Shown piece by piece: positions 8,805 through 17,805 of a stretch of 64,000 bases of DNA. A program made the translations under genes and the position numbers. The DNA comes from Sphingobium sp. JS3065 (GTDB lineage Bacteria; Pseudomonadota; Alphaproteobacteria; Sphingomonadales; Sphingomonadaceae). The notes beneath the pieces were generated by a model. The model was given only the letters and a program-made list of their open reading frames with translations, was not told where the DNA came from and ran no database searches. Within the stretch, counting starts at the first letter, position 1; every line of letters begins with the position of its first letter. The DNA lies in the NCBI RefSeq assembly GCF_026427355.1, contig NZ_CP102664.1, forward strand, positions 2,046,001-2,110,000, in the 5' to 3' direction.

Positions 8805-10192
8805 GGGCCAGCGCATCCTCCATCACGCCCGCGCCCCACCCGTCCGATGGCGATCACGGCATTTCTCTCCGCGAAGCGACCCGCGTCTGGGCGCGGATCG
8901 CCGCGCTCAGTTTCGGCGGCCCGGCGGGGCAGATCGCCGTGATGCACCGGCTGCTGGTCGAGGAAAAGCGCTGGATCGGGGAAGAACGATTCCTCCACGC
9001 GCTCAATTATTGCATGCTGCTGCCGGGACCGGAGGCGCAGCAACTGGCCATCTATATCGGTTGGCTGCTGCACAAGACCAGAGGCGGGCTGATCGCGGGC
9101 ATATTGTTCGTGCTGCCCGGCTTCTTCGCTATATTGGGCCTCAGCTATATCTATGTCCTGCTGGGCCATGCGCCACTTATCGAAGGGCTGTTCTTCGGCC
9201 TGAAGGCGGCGGTGCTGGCCATCGTGATTCAGGCGGTGGTCCGGGTTGGATCCCGGGCGCTGAAGAATAATGTCATGCGCGGAATCGCCGTCGCCGCCTT
9301 CGTGGCGATCTTCTTCCTCGGCGCGCCCTTCCCGCTGATCATCCTGACGGCGGGCCTGGGCGGCTTCATCGGCGGGCGCAGCGGCCTTATGGCGTTCCAG
9401 GGCGGCGGAGGCCATGGTCCGGGGAGCGGCAATGTCGTCCATGACCGCGACACCGCATTGGGTGAGCAATTGCCCGAACATGCCCGCCCCCATCCGGGCT
9501 GGTCGTTGCGCATATCGGCGATATTGCTGCTGCTGTGGCTGGGGCCGGTGCTGGCGTTGTTCCTGGCCCTGGGACCGGACAATGTGTTCACCCATATCGC
9601 CGGCTTCTTCAGCCAGATGGCGGTCGTCACCTTCGGCGGCGCCTATGCGGTGCTTGCCTATGTCGCGCAGGAGGCAGTCGGCACCTTCGGCTGGCTGCGG
9701 CCCGGCGAAATGCTCGACGGCCTGGGCATGGCGGAAACGACGCCGGGGCCGCTGATCATGGTGACGCAGTTCGTGGGATTCCTGGCCGCCTTTCGCGATT
9801 CCGGGGTGCTGCACCCGCTGGTCGCCGCGACGCTGGGCGCAATCCTCACCACCTGGGTCACGTTCGTCCCCTGCTTCCTCTGGATCTTCGCGGGCGCGCC
9901 CTTCATCGAGCGGTTGCGCGGCAATCCGGCGCTTTCGGCGGCGCTGACCGCGATCACCGCCGCAGTCGTCGGCGTGATCCTCAATCTCGCAATCTGGTTC
10001 GCTATCCACACCCTGTTCGCGCAGGTCCGGCGGATCGGCGGAGTCGACCTGCCGCTGCTGTCGAGCGTCAATATCCCCGCCCTGCTGCTGTCGACCGGCG
10101 CGATGATCGCCATATTCCGGTTCGGGATCGGCGTGCTGCCGGTGCTGGGCGCGTGCGCAACCCTGGGCGCCGCCTATATCCTGATCGCTTGA
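8801..10192 (+). CDS. chrA: Chromate efflux transporter ChrA
   Basis: A 463-residue integral membrane protein of the CHR superfamily, long-chain (two-domain) type. The two homologous halves both carry the family signature: ALSFGGPAGQIAVMHRLLV near residue 40 and VVTFGGAYAVLAYVAQEAV near residue 275, each followed by a Pro-Gly segment (MLLPGPEAQQLA; ETTPGPLIMVTQFVGF). Hydrophobic segments throughout agree with 10-13 helices. ChrA extrudes chromate from the cytoplasm, driven by the proton gradient. Its start overlaps the chrB stop by ATGA, indicating translational coupling. The middle, between the halves (about residues 195-235), is a soluble Gly/His-containing linker. Confidence 0.93.
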   Translation: MRASASSITPAPHPSDGDHGISLREATRVWARIAALSFGGPAGQIAVMHRLLVEEKRWIGEERFLHALNYCMLLPGPEAQQLAIYIGWLLHKTRGGLIAGILFVLPGFFAILGLSYIYVLLGHAPLIEGLFFGLKAAVLAIVIQAVVRVGSRALKNNVMRGIAVAAFVAIFFLGAPFPLIILTAGLGGFIGGRSGLMAFQGGGGHGPGSGNVVHDRDTALGEQLPEHARPHPGWSLRISAILLLLWLGPVLALFLALGPDNVFTHIAGFFSQMAVVTFGGAYAVLAYVAQEAVGTFGWLRPGEMLDGLGMAETTPGPLIMVTQFVGFLAAFRDSGVLHPLVAATLGAILTTWVTFVPCFLWIFAGAPFIERLRGNPALSAALTAITAAVVGVILNLAIWFAIHTLFAQVRRIGGVDLPLLSSVNIPALLLSTGAMIAIFRFGIGVLPVLGACATLGAAYILIA

Positions 10193-10265
10193 GGGGGCTT
10201 GAAAGCCGTCCCCGCTCCCGCCATCTGACGGTTCGTTTTCAATGGGGAGAGTTTTCGTTACCGCC

Positions 10266-12143
10266 ATGACCACCGGCACTGCACCCGAAACCCGTTCCTT
10301 CGAGGCCGACGTCGCCCGGCTGCTGCACATGATGGTGCACTCCGTCTATTCGGATAAGGACGTCTTCCTGCGCGAGTTGATCTCGAACGCAGCCGACGCC
10401 TGCGAGAAGCTGCGCTACGAATTGCTGAGCGATCCCGCGCTCGCGGGCGACGACGGCCAGCCGCGCATCACCGTCACGCTCAACCCCGAGGCCCGCCAGT
10501 TGATCGTCGAGGATAACGGCATCGGCATGAGCGAGGTCGAACTGGCCGAGGCGCTCGGCACCATCGCCCGATCCGGCACCCGCGCCTTCATGGAACGGGT
10601 CACGGCGGCGAAAGAAGGTGAAGGCGCGCAACTGATCGGCCAGTTCGGCGTCGGTTTCTATTCCGCCTTCATGGTCGCGGACAAGGTCGACGTCTTCTCC
10701 CGCCGGGCCGGGGCGGATACCGCCGCGCACTGGGCGTCGGAGGGTCTGGGCAGCTACACCATCCAGCTAGTCGACCCGGCCCAGGCCCCCGCACGCGGCA
10801 CCCGCATCGTCCTGCACCTGAAGGAAGACGCCGCCAGCTATACCGAACAATTCACCACCCAGCGCATCGTCACCGCGCAGTCCGGTCATGTCCCGGTCCC
10901 CATCTTCCTCAAGGAAAAGCCGGATGCGGAGGAAAAGCAGATCGCGGACGGCGCGGCGCTCTGGACCCGCCCGAAATCGGATATCACGGCGGAGGAATAT
11001 ACCGATTTCTATCGCAGCACCGCCGGCCAGTTCGACGAACCCGCGCTGACGCTGCATTATCGCGCCGAGGGGCTGCACGAATATTCGGTCCTCGCCTTCC
11101 TGCCCTCCATGCGCCCGTTCGACCTGTTCGACCCGGATCGCGCAGGCCGGATGAAGCTCTATGTCCGCCGCGTCTTCATCACCGACGAAGCGCAGATATT
11201 GCCGCGCTATCTGCGTTTCGTGCGCGGGCTGGTCGACAGCAACGATCTGCCGCTCAACGTCTCGCGGGAGATGATCCAGGAAAGCCCGGTCCTGGCCGCC
11301 ATTCAGAAGGGCGTCGCCAACCGCATCCTCTCCGAACTCGACAAGCTGGCCGAGAAGGATGGGGATGCCTATCTCAAATTCTGGGACAATTTCGGCGCGG
11401 TGCTGAAGGAAGGCCTGTACGAGGATTTCGCCCGGCGGGAGGCGCTGCTCGGCCTCGCCCGCTTCAAATCCACGGCTGGCGGCGAAGATTGGCGTTCGCT
11501 CAAACAATATGTCGAAGCGATCAAAGACAATCAGACCGCCATCTACTACGCCACCGGCCCCGATCTCGACCGCCTCGCCTCCTCCCCGCAACTGGAGGGG
11601 TTCCGCGCCCGCGGCATCGAAGTGCTGCTGCTCACCGATCAGGTCGACAGCTTCTGGGTCACGGCCGGGGTCGACTATCAGGGCAAGCCGTTCAAGTCGG
11701 TGACGCAGGGTCTGGCCGACCTGAGCCTGATCCCGCTGGCGGAGGGCGAAGCGCCCGCCGCGCAGGCATCGGCGGAGGTCGACGGCTTCATCGCCTATGT
11801 GAAGACTGTGCTGGGCGAGGAAGTGTCCGACGTCCGCGCATCGGAACGGTTGACGGAAAGCGCAGTCTGCCTGGTCGCGCCCGACAATGCGATGGACCGC
11901 CAGCTTGAAAAGCTGCTGGCCGGGGCCGGACGGATCGACAGTGCGGCCAGGCCAGTGCTGGAGATCAATCCCCGCCACGATCTGATCGCAAAACTCGGCG
12001 CGCTGACCGAGGACAGCGACTTGCGCGAGGATGCCGCCCGCCTGCTGCTGGACGAAGCCCGCATCGCGGATGGCGAGCTTCCCGCCGACCCTCGCGCCTT
12101 TTCCGCCCGCCTCGCCCGCATGATCGGTGGCGCAATCCGGTGA
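10266..12143 (+). CDS. htpG: Molecular chaperone HtpG (bacterial Hsp90)
   Basis: About 625 residues, a usual length for HtpG. The N-terminal GHKL ATPase domain shows the expected motifs: FLRELISNAADACEKLRYE (Mg/ATP-binding Asn), VEDNGIGMSEVE and GQFGVGFYSAFMVADKVD; the middle domain has VLAFLPSMRPFDLF, LYVRRVFITD and GLVDSNDLPLNVSREMIQ; the C-terminal dimerisation domain follows. HtpG is a cytosolic ATP-dependent chaperone that remodels client proteins. The ATG at 10266 gives the family-like N-terminus MTTGTAPETRSFEADVARLL; an in-frame ATG at 10242 is possible but would place the GGGGAGAG inside the coding sequence. It lies 73 nt after chrA and may be partly cotranscribed. Confidence 0.95.
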   Translation: MTTGTAPETRSFEADVARLLHMMVHSVYSDKDVFLRELISNAADACEKLRYELLSDPALAGDDGQPRITVTLNPEARQLIVEDNGIGMSEVELAEALGTIARSGTRAFMERVTAAKEGEGAQLIGQFGVGFYSAFMVADKVDVFSRRAGADTAAHWASEGLGSYTIQLVDPAQAPARGTRIVLHLKEDAASYTEQFTTQRIVTAQSGHVPVPIFLKEKPDAEEKQIADGAALWTRPKSDITAEEYTDFYRSTAGQFDEPALTLHYRAEGLHEYSVLAFLPSMRPFDLFDPDRAGRMKLYVRRVFITDEAQILPRYLRFVRGLVDSNDLPLNVSREMIQESPVLAAIQKGVANRILSELDKLAEKDGDAYLKFWDNFGAVLKEGLYEDFARREALLGLARFKSTAGGEDWRSLKQYVEAIKDNQTAIYYATGPDLDRLASSPQLEGFRARGIEVLLLTDQVDSFWVTAGVDYQGKPFKSVTQGLADLSLIPLAEGEAPAAQASAEVDGFIAYVKTVLGEEVSDVRASERLTESAVCLVAPDNAMDRQLEKLLAGAGRIDSAARPVLEINPRHDLIAKLGALTEDSDLREDAARLLLDEARIADGELPADPRAFSARLARMIGGAIR

Positions 12144-12225
12144 TGGCGAGCGACAATCCGCTTGCCAGTCCCGCGAAAGCGCGCCAATCACCCGGCAACA
12201 GGAAAAATGAGAGGATAGCGCGTCG

Positions 12226-13452
12226 ATGAGCTATTATGACGTTCTGATCGTGGGCGCCGGACATGCCGGGGCGCAGGCGGGCATTTCGCTGCGCCAGCTC
12301 GGTTTCGAAGGCTCGGTCGCGATGGTGGGCGATGAAAAGGATCCGCCCTATGAACGCCCGCCCCTCTCCAAGGAATATTTCGCGGGCGACAAGAGCTTCG
12401 ACCGCATCCTGATCCGCCCGGCCAGCTTCTGGGAAGAGCGCAAGATCGACATGCTGCTCGGCCTGCGCGTGAAGTCGGTCGACCCGGTGGGCAAATTCGT
12501 GACCGCGGGCGACCGGGAGATCGGCTATGGCAAGCTGATCTGGGCGACCGGCGGTTCCCCGCGCATGCTGACCTGCACCGGCGCCGATGCCTCCGGCGTC
12601 CACGCGGTGCGCCGCCGCGACGATGTCGACGCCATGATCGCGAAGATCGACCGGATCAATCATGTGACGGTCATCGGCGGCGGCTATATCGGGTTGGAAG
12701 CGGCTGCCGTCCTTTCGAAATTCGGCAAGAAGGTCGTGCTTCTGGAAGCGCTGGACCGCGTGCTGGCCCGCGTGGCGGGCGAGGAATTGTCGCGCTTCTA
12801 CGAGGCGGAACATCGCGCCCATGGCGTCGACCTGCGCACCGGCGCGCGCATGGACTGCATCGAAGTGACCGACGGGAAGGCGACCGCCGTGCTGATGCAA
12901 GACGGCGAACGGATCGAAACCGACATGGTGATCGTCGGCATCGGCATCATCCCCGAAACCGGGCCGCTGATCGCGGCAGGCGCGGCGGGCGGCAACGGCG
13001 TGGACGTGGACGAATATTGCCGCACCAGCCTGCCCGACATCTATGCGGTGGGCGATTGCGCCGCCCATGCGAACAGCTTCGCACGCGGCGCGCAGATCCG
13101 TCTGGAGTCCGTGCAGAACGCCAATGACCAGGCGAAGACCGCCGTCAACCACATCATGGGCAAGGAAGAAGCCTATCATGCCGTGCCCTGGTTCTGGTCT
13201 AATCAATATGATCTGAAGCTCCAGACCGTGGGCCTTTCGACCGGCCACGACCAGACGATCCTGCGCGGCGATCCGGCCACTCGCAGCTTTTCCGTCCTGT
13301 ACCTCAAGGGCGGCAAGCTGATCGCGCTCGACTGCGTCAATGCGGTCAAGGATTATGTGCAGGGCCGCGCCCATGTCATTTCCGGCGCAGTACTGGATCA
13401 GGCGCAGTTGGCCGACGCAACCGTCCCCCTCAAGGAAGTCGGCCTCGCCTGA
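12226..13452 (+). CDS. FAD-dependent ferredoxin/rubredoxin reductase-type oxidoreductase
   Basis: A 408-residue flavoprotein. The FAD-binding Rossmann motif is at the N-terminus ([19 protein letters not shown]), the NAD(P)H-binding Rossmann motif near residue 150 ([20 protein letters not shown]) and the second FAD motif near residue 275 ([15 protein letters not shown]); [13 protein letters not shown] after the first motif is typical of ferredoxin reductases feeding P450 or dioxygenase systems. A reductase C-terminal domain follows ([17 protein letters not shown]). It would pass electrons from NAD(P)H to a ferredoxin. No ferredoxin or oxygenase gene is adjacent, so the partner is elsewhere. 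The start ATG 12226 has GAGGA about 10 nt upstream. Confidence 0.9.
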   Translation: MSYYDVLIVGAGHAGAQAGISLRQLGFEGSVAMVGDEKDPPYERPPLSKEYFAGDKSFDRILIRPASFWEERKIDMLLGLRVKSVDPVGKFVTAGDREIGYGKLIWATGGSPRMLTCTGADASGVHAVRRRDDVDAMIAKIDRINHVTVIGGGYIGLEAAAVLSKFGKKVVLLEALDRVLARVAGEELSRFYEAEHRAHGVDLRTGARMDCIEVTDGKATAVLMQDGERIETDMVIVGIGIIPETGPLIAAGAAGGNGVDVDEYCRTSLPDIYAVGDCAAHANSFARGAQIRLESVQNANDQAKTAVNHIMGKEEAYHAVPWFWSNQYDLKLQTVGLSTGHDQTILRGDPATRSFSVLYLKGGKLIALDCVNAVKDYVQGRAHVISGAVLDQAQLADATVPLKEVGLA

Positions 13453-13477
13453 GAGATGCCTGGACAATGGATGAAGG

Positions 13478-13996
13478 TCAGCCCCGAAAGCTGGCCTTCA
13501 TCGCCAATTCCCAGGGACCACCGCGATAATGCCAGGCCGCAAGGCCAGCGATGACAAGCGGCCTTGCACGGAAATCCCGCCGCAATTCGGCCACCAGCAT
13601 CTTCGCCTCTGCTGGCTCGGCTTTGTTCTGCACCGTGATATGGAAGCGTGGGCTCCCCTGATCCTGCGGCGTCAGCAAGCCAGCAAAAGCATCCGCCAGT
13701 TCATCGCGCATCGCCATCAGTTCGGGACTTTCCACCCGATATGCGACCCCTCTTCCCAACGACATCACCTCCGTCAGCCTGGCGCCAGGCGACGGACCCG
13801 CGCAAAGTCCCTTCAATCGCCACGCCACTTCCTCCAGGGCCGAGGGCGGCAGATGATGGAACAGCGTGATATGCGCTGGCACCAGATTGCGCCCGGCCGG
13901 AAAATGCGCGCGGCGCAGGCCGTCGGCCCAGGCGAAATCCGCCGCCCCTATCAAAGCCGTCACGATGATCGGCGCCGCCAAAGCTTCATCCGTCAA
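13478..13996 (-). CDS. 2H phosphoesterase / 2'-5' RNA ligase-like protein
   Basis: Shows the two HxTx motifs that define the 2H phosphoesterase superfamily: HITL (VPAHITLFHHLPPSA) and HITV (SPRFHITVQNKAEPA), spaced about 85 residues apart. Members cleave or ligate 2'-5' or cyclic phosphates in RNA or nucleotides; the exact substrate is unknown. The likely start is TTG 13996 (MTDEALAAPIIVTALIG), which lies about 10 nt after AAGGAG; an upstream TTG at 14029 is less well placed, and the ATG directly after the AAGGAG is out of frame. Predicted 172 residues. A second, canonical ThpR-type member of the superfamily lies at 51202-51777. Confidence 0.8.
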   Translation of the reverse strand: MTDEALAAPIIVTALIGAADFAWADGLRRAHFPAGRNLVPAHITLFHHLPPSALEEVAWRLKGLCAGPSPGARLTEVMSLGRGVAYRVESPELMAMRDELADAFAGLLTPQDQGSPRFHITVQNKAEPAEAKMLVAELRRDFRARPLVIAGLAAWHYRGGPWELAMKASFRG

Positions 13997-14086
13997 AAGC
14001 CGACATCTCCTTTCGCAAAATTCCCTCAACCGCTATGATCTACCCCGCGGTCCCGGCAGGCAGGCCGCCGACAGAGGGGAACAGCC

Positions 14087-14506
14087 ATGACCGCTCCACG
14101 ATCCTTTCGAGCCATCGGAATCCTTTTGCTGCTCTGGAACCTGTTGGGGGTGGCCGCTTTCATCATGCAATATAGCGCCGATCTCGACCGATTGGCGAAA
14201 ACCGATCCTTATACCGCCAGGATTTTCGCGGCCATGCCCGGCTGGGTCTGGGCGACCTATGCGGTGGCGGTCGGCGCGGGCGCGCTGGGTGCGATCCTGC
14301 TGCTGCTCCACAAGGCCGCCGCCGCGCCCCTGTTCCTGCTCTCGATCATCGCGGTGATCGTGCAGTTCGGCTACAACTTCCTCTACACCGACCTACTGGC
14401 GGTCAAAGGCCCCACCGCCGCGATCTTCCCGGCCGTGATCCTGATCATCGCCATCTTCCAATGGCGCTATGCGAGCCGCCTGATCGCAAAGGGCATCCTC
14501 CGCTGA
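14087..14506 (+). CDS. Four-helix inner-membrane protein, unknown function
   Basis: A 139-residue protein with four hydrophobic segments (AIGILLLLWNLLGVAAFIM; WVWATYAVAVGAGALGAILL; APLFLLSIIAVIVQFGYNF; AAIFPAVILIIAIFQWRYA) and short polar loops. I do not recognise an assigned function; small four-helix proteins of this type are common in sphingomonad genomes. The Shine-Dalgarno AGAGGGGAA precedes ATG 14087. It is transcribed away from the 2H phosphoesterase and ends just before the bidirectional terminator that also serves the ATP synthase operon. Confidence 0.75.
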   Translation: MTAPRSFRAIGILLLLWNLLGVAAFIMQYSADLDRLAKTDPYTARIFAAMPGWVWATYAVAVGAGALGAILLLLHKAAAAPLFLLSIIAVIVQFGYNFLYTDLLAVKGPTAAIFPAVILIIAIFQWRYASRLIAKGILR

Positions 14507-14536
14507 CCCGATCCAATCCAGGCCATAGGCTGGCCC

Positions 14537-14577
14537 AAAAAAAGGGCCGCTGCGACAATCCGCACCGGCCCTTTTTT
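14537..14577. terminator. Bidirectional rho-independent terminator
   Basis: A7 (14537-14543), stem GGGCCG...CGGCCC with an inner TGCG/CGCA stem, then T6 (14572-14577). It lies between the convergent membrane-protein gene (plus) and the F0 ATP synthase operon (minus) and can terminate both. Confidence 0.85.
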
Positions 14578-14596
14578 CCAAAGCTTCAAACAGGCT

Positions 14597-15211
14597 TCAA
14601 ACGCTGGGTCCAAGCCCCTTGATCGCGTCATCAACCAGCAGCTTGTCGGCCTTCGCATCATGCCCCTGCGCGATCAGCGACGCGGCGGCGCTGGTAGCGG
14701 CGTTCACCGCCCTGGCGCGGATGCCCGCGATCGCGGTGCGCTCCGCAGCGCCGATCTTGTCCTCCGCCATCTTCTGACGGCGCGCGATCAAAGCGGTCGC
14801 ATTGGCCTTCGCATCTTCCAACAGCGTAGCGGCCTCCTGTTCGGCCGATTTGCGCATGGCGTCGGCCTCTCCAGCCGCCGAGGCCAGCTTGACTTCATAT
14901 TCCGCCTTCAGCGCTTCCGCTTCAGCCCGCAGCTTGGAAGCTTCCTCCAACTGCGCCTTGATCTGAGCGATGCGGCTGTCCAGCGCCCCGCCGATCAGGC
15001 CGGGCACCTTCTTGAATATAAGGATCAGGATGAACACCGCCATCGCCAGGCTGACCCAGGCCGTGGCATCCATGCCGACCGCCTTGGGATCGCTGTGCGG
15101 CGCGACGCCTTCATGGGCAACGGTGCCGACCGGCTCCATCCCCTCCGAATGGATCGCCTCGTTCAGATGCGGAACTTCCGCCTCACTATGCTGTGCTGCT
15201 GCCTCAGCCAT
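14597..15211 (-). CDS. atpF: F0F1 ATP synthase subunit b
   Basis: A 204-residue peripheral-stalk subunit: a polar N-terminal extension of about 48 residues, one transmembrane helix (WVSLAMAVFILILIFKKVP) and a long Ala/Glu/Lys-rich helical tail (RAEAEALKAEYEVKLASAAG) that dimerises with b' and holds F1 against rotation. It is the last gene of the F0 operon; its ATG (15211) lies inside the 3' end of the b' gene (8-nt overlap), which argues for coupled, equimolar synthesis of b and b'. The longer membrane-proximal extension distinguishes it from the upstream b' subunit. Confidence 0.92.
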   Translation of the reverse strand: MAEAAAQHSEAEVPHLNEAIHSEGMEPVGTVAHEGVAPHSDPKAVGMDATAWVSLAMAVFILILIFKKVPGLIGGALDSRIAQIKAQLEEASKLRAEAEALKAEYEVKLASAAGEADAMRKSAEQEAATLLEDAKANATALIARRQKMAEDKIGAAERTAIAGIRARAVNAATSAAASLIAQGHDAKADKLLVDDAIKGLGPSV

Positions 15212-15698
15212 GGGCCAGTGCCGCCTTTACTGCGTTGCGGGCTGCGTCGTCCGACGCATCCACGCCGGAAATACGAACCACCATGTCGCGCGCTGCGTCA
15301 GCGGCAACGGTTTCAATCTCTGCCATGGCTGCGTCGGTGGCAGCCTTGATGCGGGCTTCGGCCGCGCCGATCTGGCCTGCGATCTCCGCGTCTGCGGCCG
15401 CAAGCTTGACTTCGGAGGCCTTGGCCGCTTCCGCCTTCGCCTTTGCCAGCATGGCCTGAGCGGCCCCACGGCTTTCGGCGTCGCGGACCCGATAGTCCGC
15501 CTCCGCTTCATCGGCGCGGGCGAAGGCCGCCTTGGCGGCATCCAGGTCTCCGGTGATCTTCGCGTCGCGCGCGTCGGCCGTCGCCTGAACCTTGGGCACC
15601 ATGCCCAGGCCGACGACGAAGAAAACGAAGCCGAAGGTCAACAGCAGCCAGAAAATCTGCGATGAATAGGTTTCGGCAATTTGCGCGATTTGAGGCAT
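15204..15698 (-). CDS. atpF': F0F1 ATP synthase subunit b'
   Basis: A 164-residue second b-type stalk subunit (b'), as in photosynthetic bacteria and alphaproteobacteria. One N-terminal helix (SSQIFWLLLTFGFVFFVVGL, followed by GMVPKV) precedes a long Ala-rich coiled-coil tail (AAKAAFARADEAEADYRV). It pairs with subunit b to form a heterodimeric stalk. ATG 15698 (MPQIAQIAETYSS) is preferred over an in-frame TTG at 15728, which would add a Pro/Asp-rich stretch not expected in the family. Lies between atpE and atpF on the same strand. Confidence 0.92.
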   Translation of the reverse strand: MPQIAQIAETYSSQIFWLLLTFGFVFFVVGLGMVPKVQATADARDAKITGDLDAAKAAFARADEAEADYRVRDAESRGAAQAMLAKAKAEAAKASEVKLAAADAEIAGQIGAAEARIKAATDAAMAEIETVAADAARDMVVRISGVDASDDAARNAVKAALAHG

Positions 15699-15784
15699 TT
15701 TCAGGTCCGTCCGATCAGGCGCGGTCAATCATAGGACGGGCATGGGAAGCCGCGAAGCCCCCCTGCCCGTCCCAAAGCGGCTTA

Positions 15785-16012
15785 TCAGGCCACGAACACC
15801 AGGATCATGGCGATAACGAACGCCAGCAGACCCAGAAGTTCCGCCGCAGCGAAACCGATGAACAGGCGGCCCTGCTGACCGTCGGCAGCGCCGGGGTTGC
15901 GCAGCGCGCCTTCCAGGAACGAGCTGAAGACGTTGCCCACACCGAGGGCGGCGATGCCCGCACCGATGGCGGCCAGGCCAGCACCGAGCAGCTTTGCGGC
16001 TTCTGCGTCCAT
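15785..16012 (-). CDS. atpE: F0F1 ATP synthase subunit c
   Basis: A 75-residue proteolipid forming the rotating c-ring. Two helices are evident: KLLGAGLAAIGAGIAALGVG with the GAGxAxxG packing motif, and LFIGFAAAELLGLLAFVIAM, in which the conserved ion-carrying Glu (AAE) sits mid-membrane; the polar loop RNPGAADGQQ joins them. The start at ATG 16012 has GGGAG 8-9 nt upstream; an in-frame TTG at 16033 is upstream of that Shine-Dalgarno and is rejected. The Glu and the absence of the Na+ signature in helix 1 point to proton coupling. Confidence 0.95.
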   Translation of the reverse strand: MDAEAAKLLGAGLAAIGAGIAALGVGNVFSSFLEGALRNPGAADGQQGRLFIGFAAAELLGLLAFVIAMILVFVA

Positions 16013-16068
16013 GTCGTAAACTCCCTTTTCCAAACTCTAATCAAACGTGGGTGAAATAACGAAAAATC

Positions 16069-16854
16069 TTAGTGCAGGTTCTCGGCATCGTTGATGTAGA
16101 CCGAGGTCAGCAGCGCGAACACATAGGCCTGGATCACCGCCACCAGCACTTCCAGTGCGCTGATGCCGATCATCAGGATGAAGCTGGCGCTGCCGACGGT
16201 GAGGCCAAAGCCGACCCCGGCGTTCGATGCGTTGATGACGAAGCCCGCCAGCACCTTCAGCAGCACGTGACCGGCGGTCATCGCGACGAACAGTCGCAGG
16301 CCCAGGCTGAACGGACGCACCATGAACGAGATCAGCTCGATCGGGAAAATGACCGGGATCATCGGCAGCGGCGTACCGTGCGGCACGAACAGCGAGAAGA
16401 AGTGCAGGCCATGCTTGTAGAAGCCCACCGCCAGCACGATCGAAAAGCTCATGATCGCGAGCACGCCGGTCGCGGTGAAATGGCTGGTGAAGGTGAAGGG
16501 GTGCAGGCCGACCAGGCCCAGCGGCAGCAGGCCCAGCAGATTCGCCAGCAGGATGAACATGAACAGCGAGAAGACGTAAGGAATATATTTCTTGCCGCCC
16601 TCACCCACATTGGCGACCAGCAGGCTCTTGATGAAGCCGGTCATATATTCGACCGCCATCTGCCAGCGGCCGGGAACCAGTTCCCGCTTCATGCCGCCGA
16701 CGACGAAGATCCACAGCACCACGGCGGCGGCCACCATATAGAGCGCGCTGTTGGTGAAGGCGATGTTGAAGCCACCGATCGACAGATGGTCGGTACCGAA
16801 CAGCGGTTCGATCGCAAACTGGTGCATCGGATCGATTTTGCCGGATTCTGCCAC
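16069..16854 (-). CDS. atpB: F0F1 ATP synthase subunit a
   Basis: A 261-residue membrane protein with the six-helix pattern of subunit a. The essential Arg is in the conserved segment FSLGLRLFVAMTAGHVLLK, and the late helix AVIQAYVFALLTSVYINDA carries the conserved Gln/Tyr residues of the proton half-channel. It forms the stator channel against the c-ring. The start is GTG 16854 with GGGGTCC 5-8 nt upstream. Followed by atpE after about 56 nt and preceded by atpI. Confidence 0.95.
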   Translation of the reverse strand: MAESGKIDPMHQFAIEPLFGTDHLSIGGFNIAFTNSALYMVAAAVVLWIFVVGGMKRELVPGRWQMAVEYMTGFIKSLLVANVGEGGKKYIPYVFSLFMFILLANLLGLLPLGLVGLHPFTFTSHFTATGVLAIMSFSIVLAVGFYKHGLHFFSLFVPHGTPLPMIPVIFPIELISFMVRPFSLGLRLFVAMTAGHVLLKVLAGFVINASNAGVGFGLTVGSASFILMIGISALEVLVAVIQAYVFALLTSVYINDAENLH

Positions 16855-16902
16855 GCTGGACCCCTGTAACGCCTAATCTCAAGGACTATGACAAAAGCGT
16901 CC

Positions 16903-17226
16903 CTATTGGTCGGGACGCTTCGTCGTCGTCAATCTGATGATGTTCCTGAACGCCGCCACGATCCCAAGACCGAGGAATGCCAACAGGAGCCACGGGGATG
17001 TCCGCAGAAAGTAGTCCAGAGTCCCACCAACCACGGCACCGCCAGCAAGACCGCCGATCAGTTCCGCGAGAACCCTGTTGCCCAGGCGGGAACCATCGTC
17101 CGCCTGTTGCACCTGTGTCCCCTGTCTGACCTTTTCGGCGTGTTCGGCCTGCGCGATCCGTTCCTCCAAAGAGGCGATCCGCGCATCTTCCCCCGCCGGG
17201 TCTTGCCCCGGTGCATCCGCCGCCAT
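16903..17226 (-). CDS. atpI: ATP synthase assembly protein I (AtpI/AtpZ type)
   Basis: A 107-residue protein with a charged N-terminal coiled coil (ARIASLEERIAQAEHAEKV) and two membrane helices (ELIGGLAGGAVVGGTLDYFL; WLLLAFLGLGIVAAFRNII). AtpI-type proteins help assemble the c-ring and often stand first in F0 operons, as here: it is 48 nt upstream of atpB on the same strand. Start ATG 17226. The F1 genes are not in the window, in line with the split F0 and F1 operons of alphaproteobacteria. Confidence 0.88.
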   Translation of the reverse strand: MAADAPGQDPAGEDARIASLEERIAQAEHAEKVRQGTQVQQADDGSRLGNRVLAELIGGLAGGAVVGGTLDYFLRTSPWLLLAFLGLGIVAAFRNIIRLTTTKRPDQ

Positions 17227-17403
17227 CGACCATCCTTTCCATCAGGGCTTCAAGACCCCACGTCAGGCGGCATGGCGGTTGCGGTTGCACCCGTCAAGGC
17301 GCGGCCCGTTTAGAAAGGGCTTTCGGGAGTGTCAACCGTCGTTGGACAGGAGAATTTCCCGTCCGAACGAAGCGGGGTCGAAAGTCCGCCAGCGCCGGGA
17401 AAA

Positions 17404-17805
17404 TCAGCCCGCCGTCGCGCAATAGCCCGGCAGGGCGATCGGTCCAGCGCCCTTGGTCTGCCATGCGCCAGCGCCGATGCGGTAGACCTGACCCGGCTTC
17501 ACACGGCTGCTGAGCGTCTGGCATCCGGTCGCCGCGGCGACATCCTGCACCGTCACGCCGCGCTTGCCGGCAAGGTCGGTATAGACTGCCCGGCGCTTGA
17601 TATTGATCGATTCGACCTCCTGCCGCACCGTGTCGCTCACCGACCCGGCGATGCCCAGATAGCCGTCAGCCTGCTCTCCAACCGAACCCGATGCCATGGC
17701 GGTGGCCACGGCGCCCGACTGCGCCCGCGCCGGAGAAGTCATGACCATCCCAGTCGTCAACGCAACCGCGGCGGTGGCGGCGATCATCAAAAATTTGCGT
17801 GTCAT
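17404..17805 (-). CDS. ydbL: YdbL family protein (DUF1318), periplasmic
   Basis: A 133-residue exported protein: signal peptide (MIAATAAVALTTGMVMTSPARA) and a DUF1318-like region with GEQADGYLGIAGSVSDTVR, then VESINIKRRAVYTDLAGK, and a C-terminal Cys pair (ATGCQTLSS; LPGYCATAG). In Escherichia coli the same three-gene set ydbH-ynbE-ydbL acts in outer-membrane lipid homeostasis, with YdbL proposed to modulate the YdbH-YnbE bridge. The ATG overlaps the ynbE stop by 4 nt (ATGA), and the order matches E. coli, which supports the assignment more than the short sequence alone. Confidence 0.82.
   Translation of the reverse strand: MTRKFLMIAATAAVALTTGMVMTSPARAQSGAVATAMASGSVGEQADGYLGIAGSVSDTVRQEVESINIKRRAVYTDLAGKRGVTVQDVAAATGCQTLSSRVKPGQVYRIGAGAWQTKGAGPIALPGYCATAG

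Noticed and set aside
8768..10330. Minus-strand open frame of about 520 codons opposite chrA
   Set aside because: Gln/Asp/Arg-rich shadow of a membrane protein gene; chrA motifs are clear on the plus strand.
10767..13467. Long minus-strand frames opposite htpG and the ferredoxin reductase
   Set aside because: Shadows of two strongly conserved plus-strand genes.
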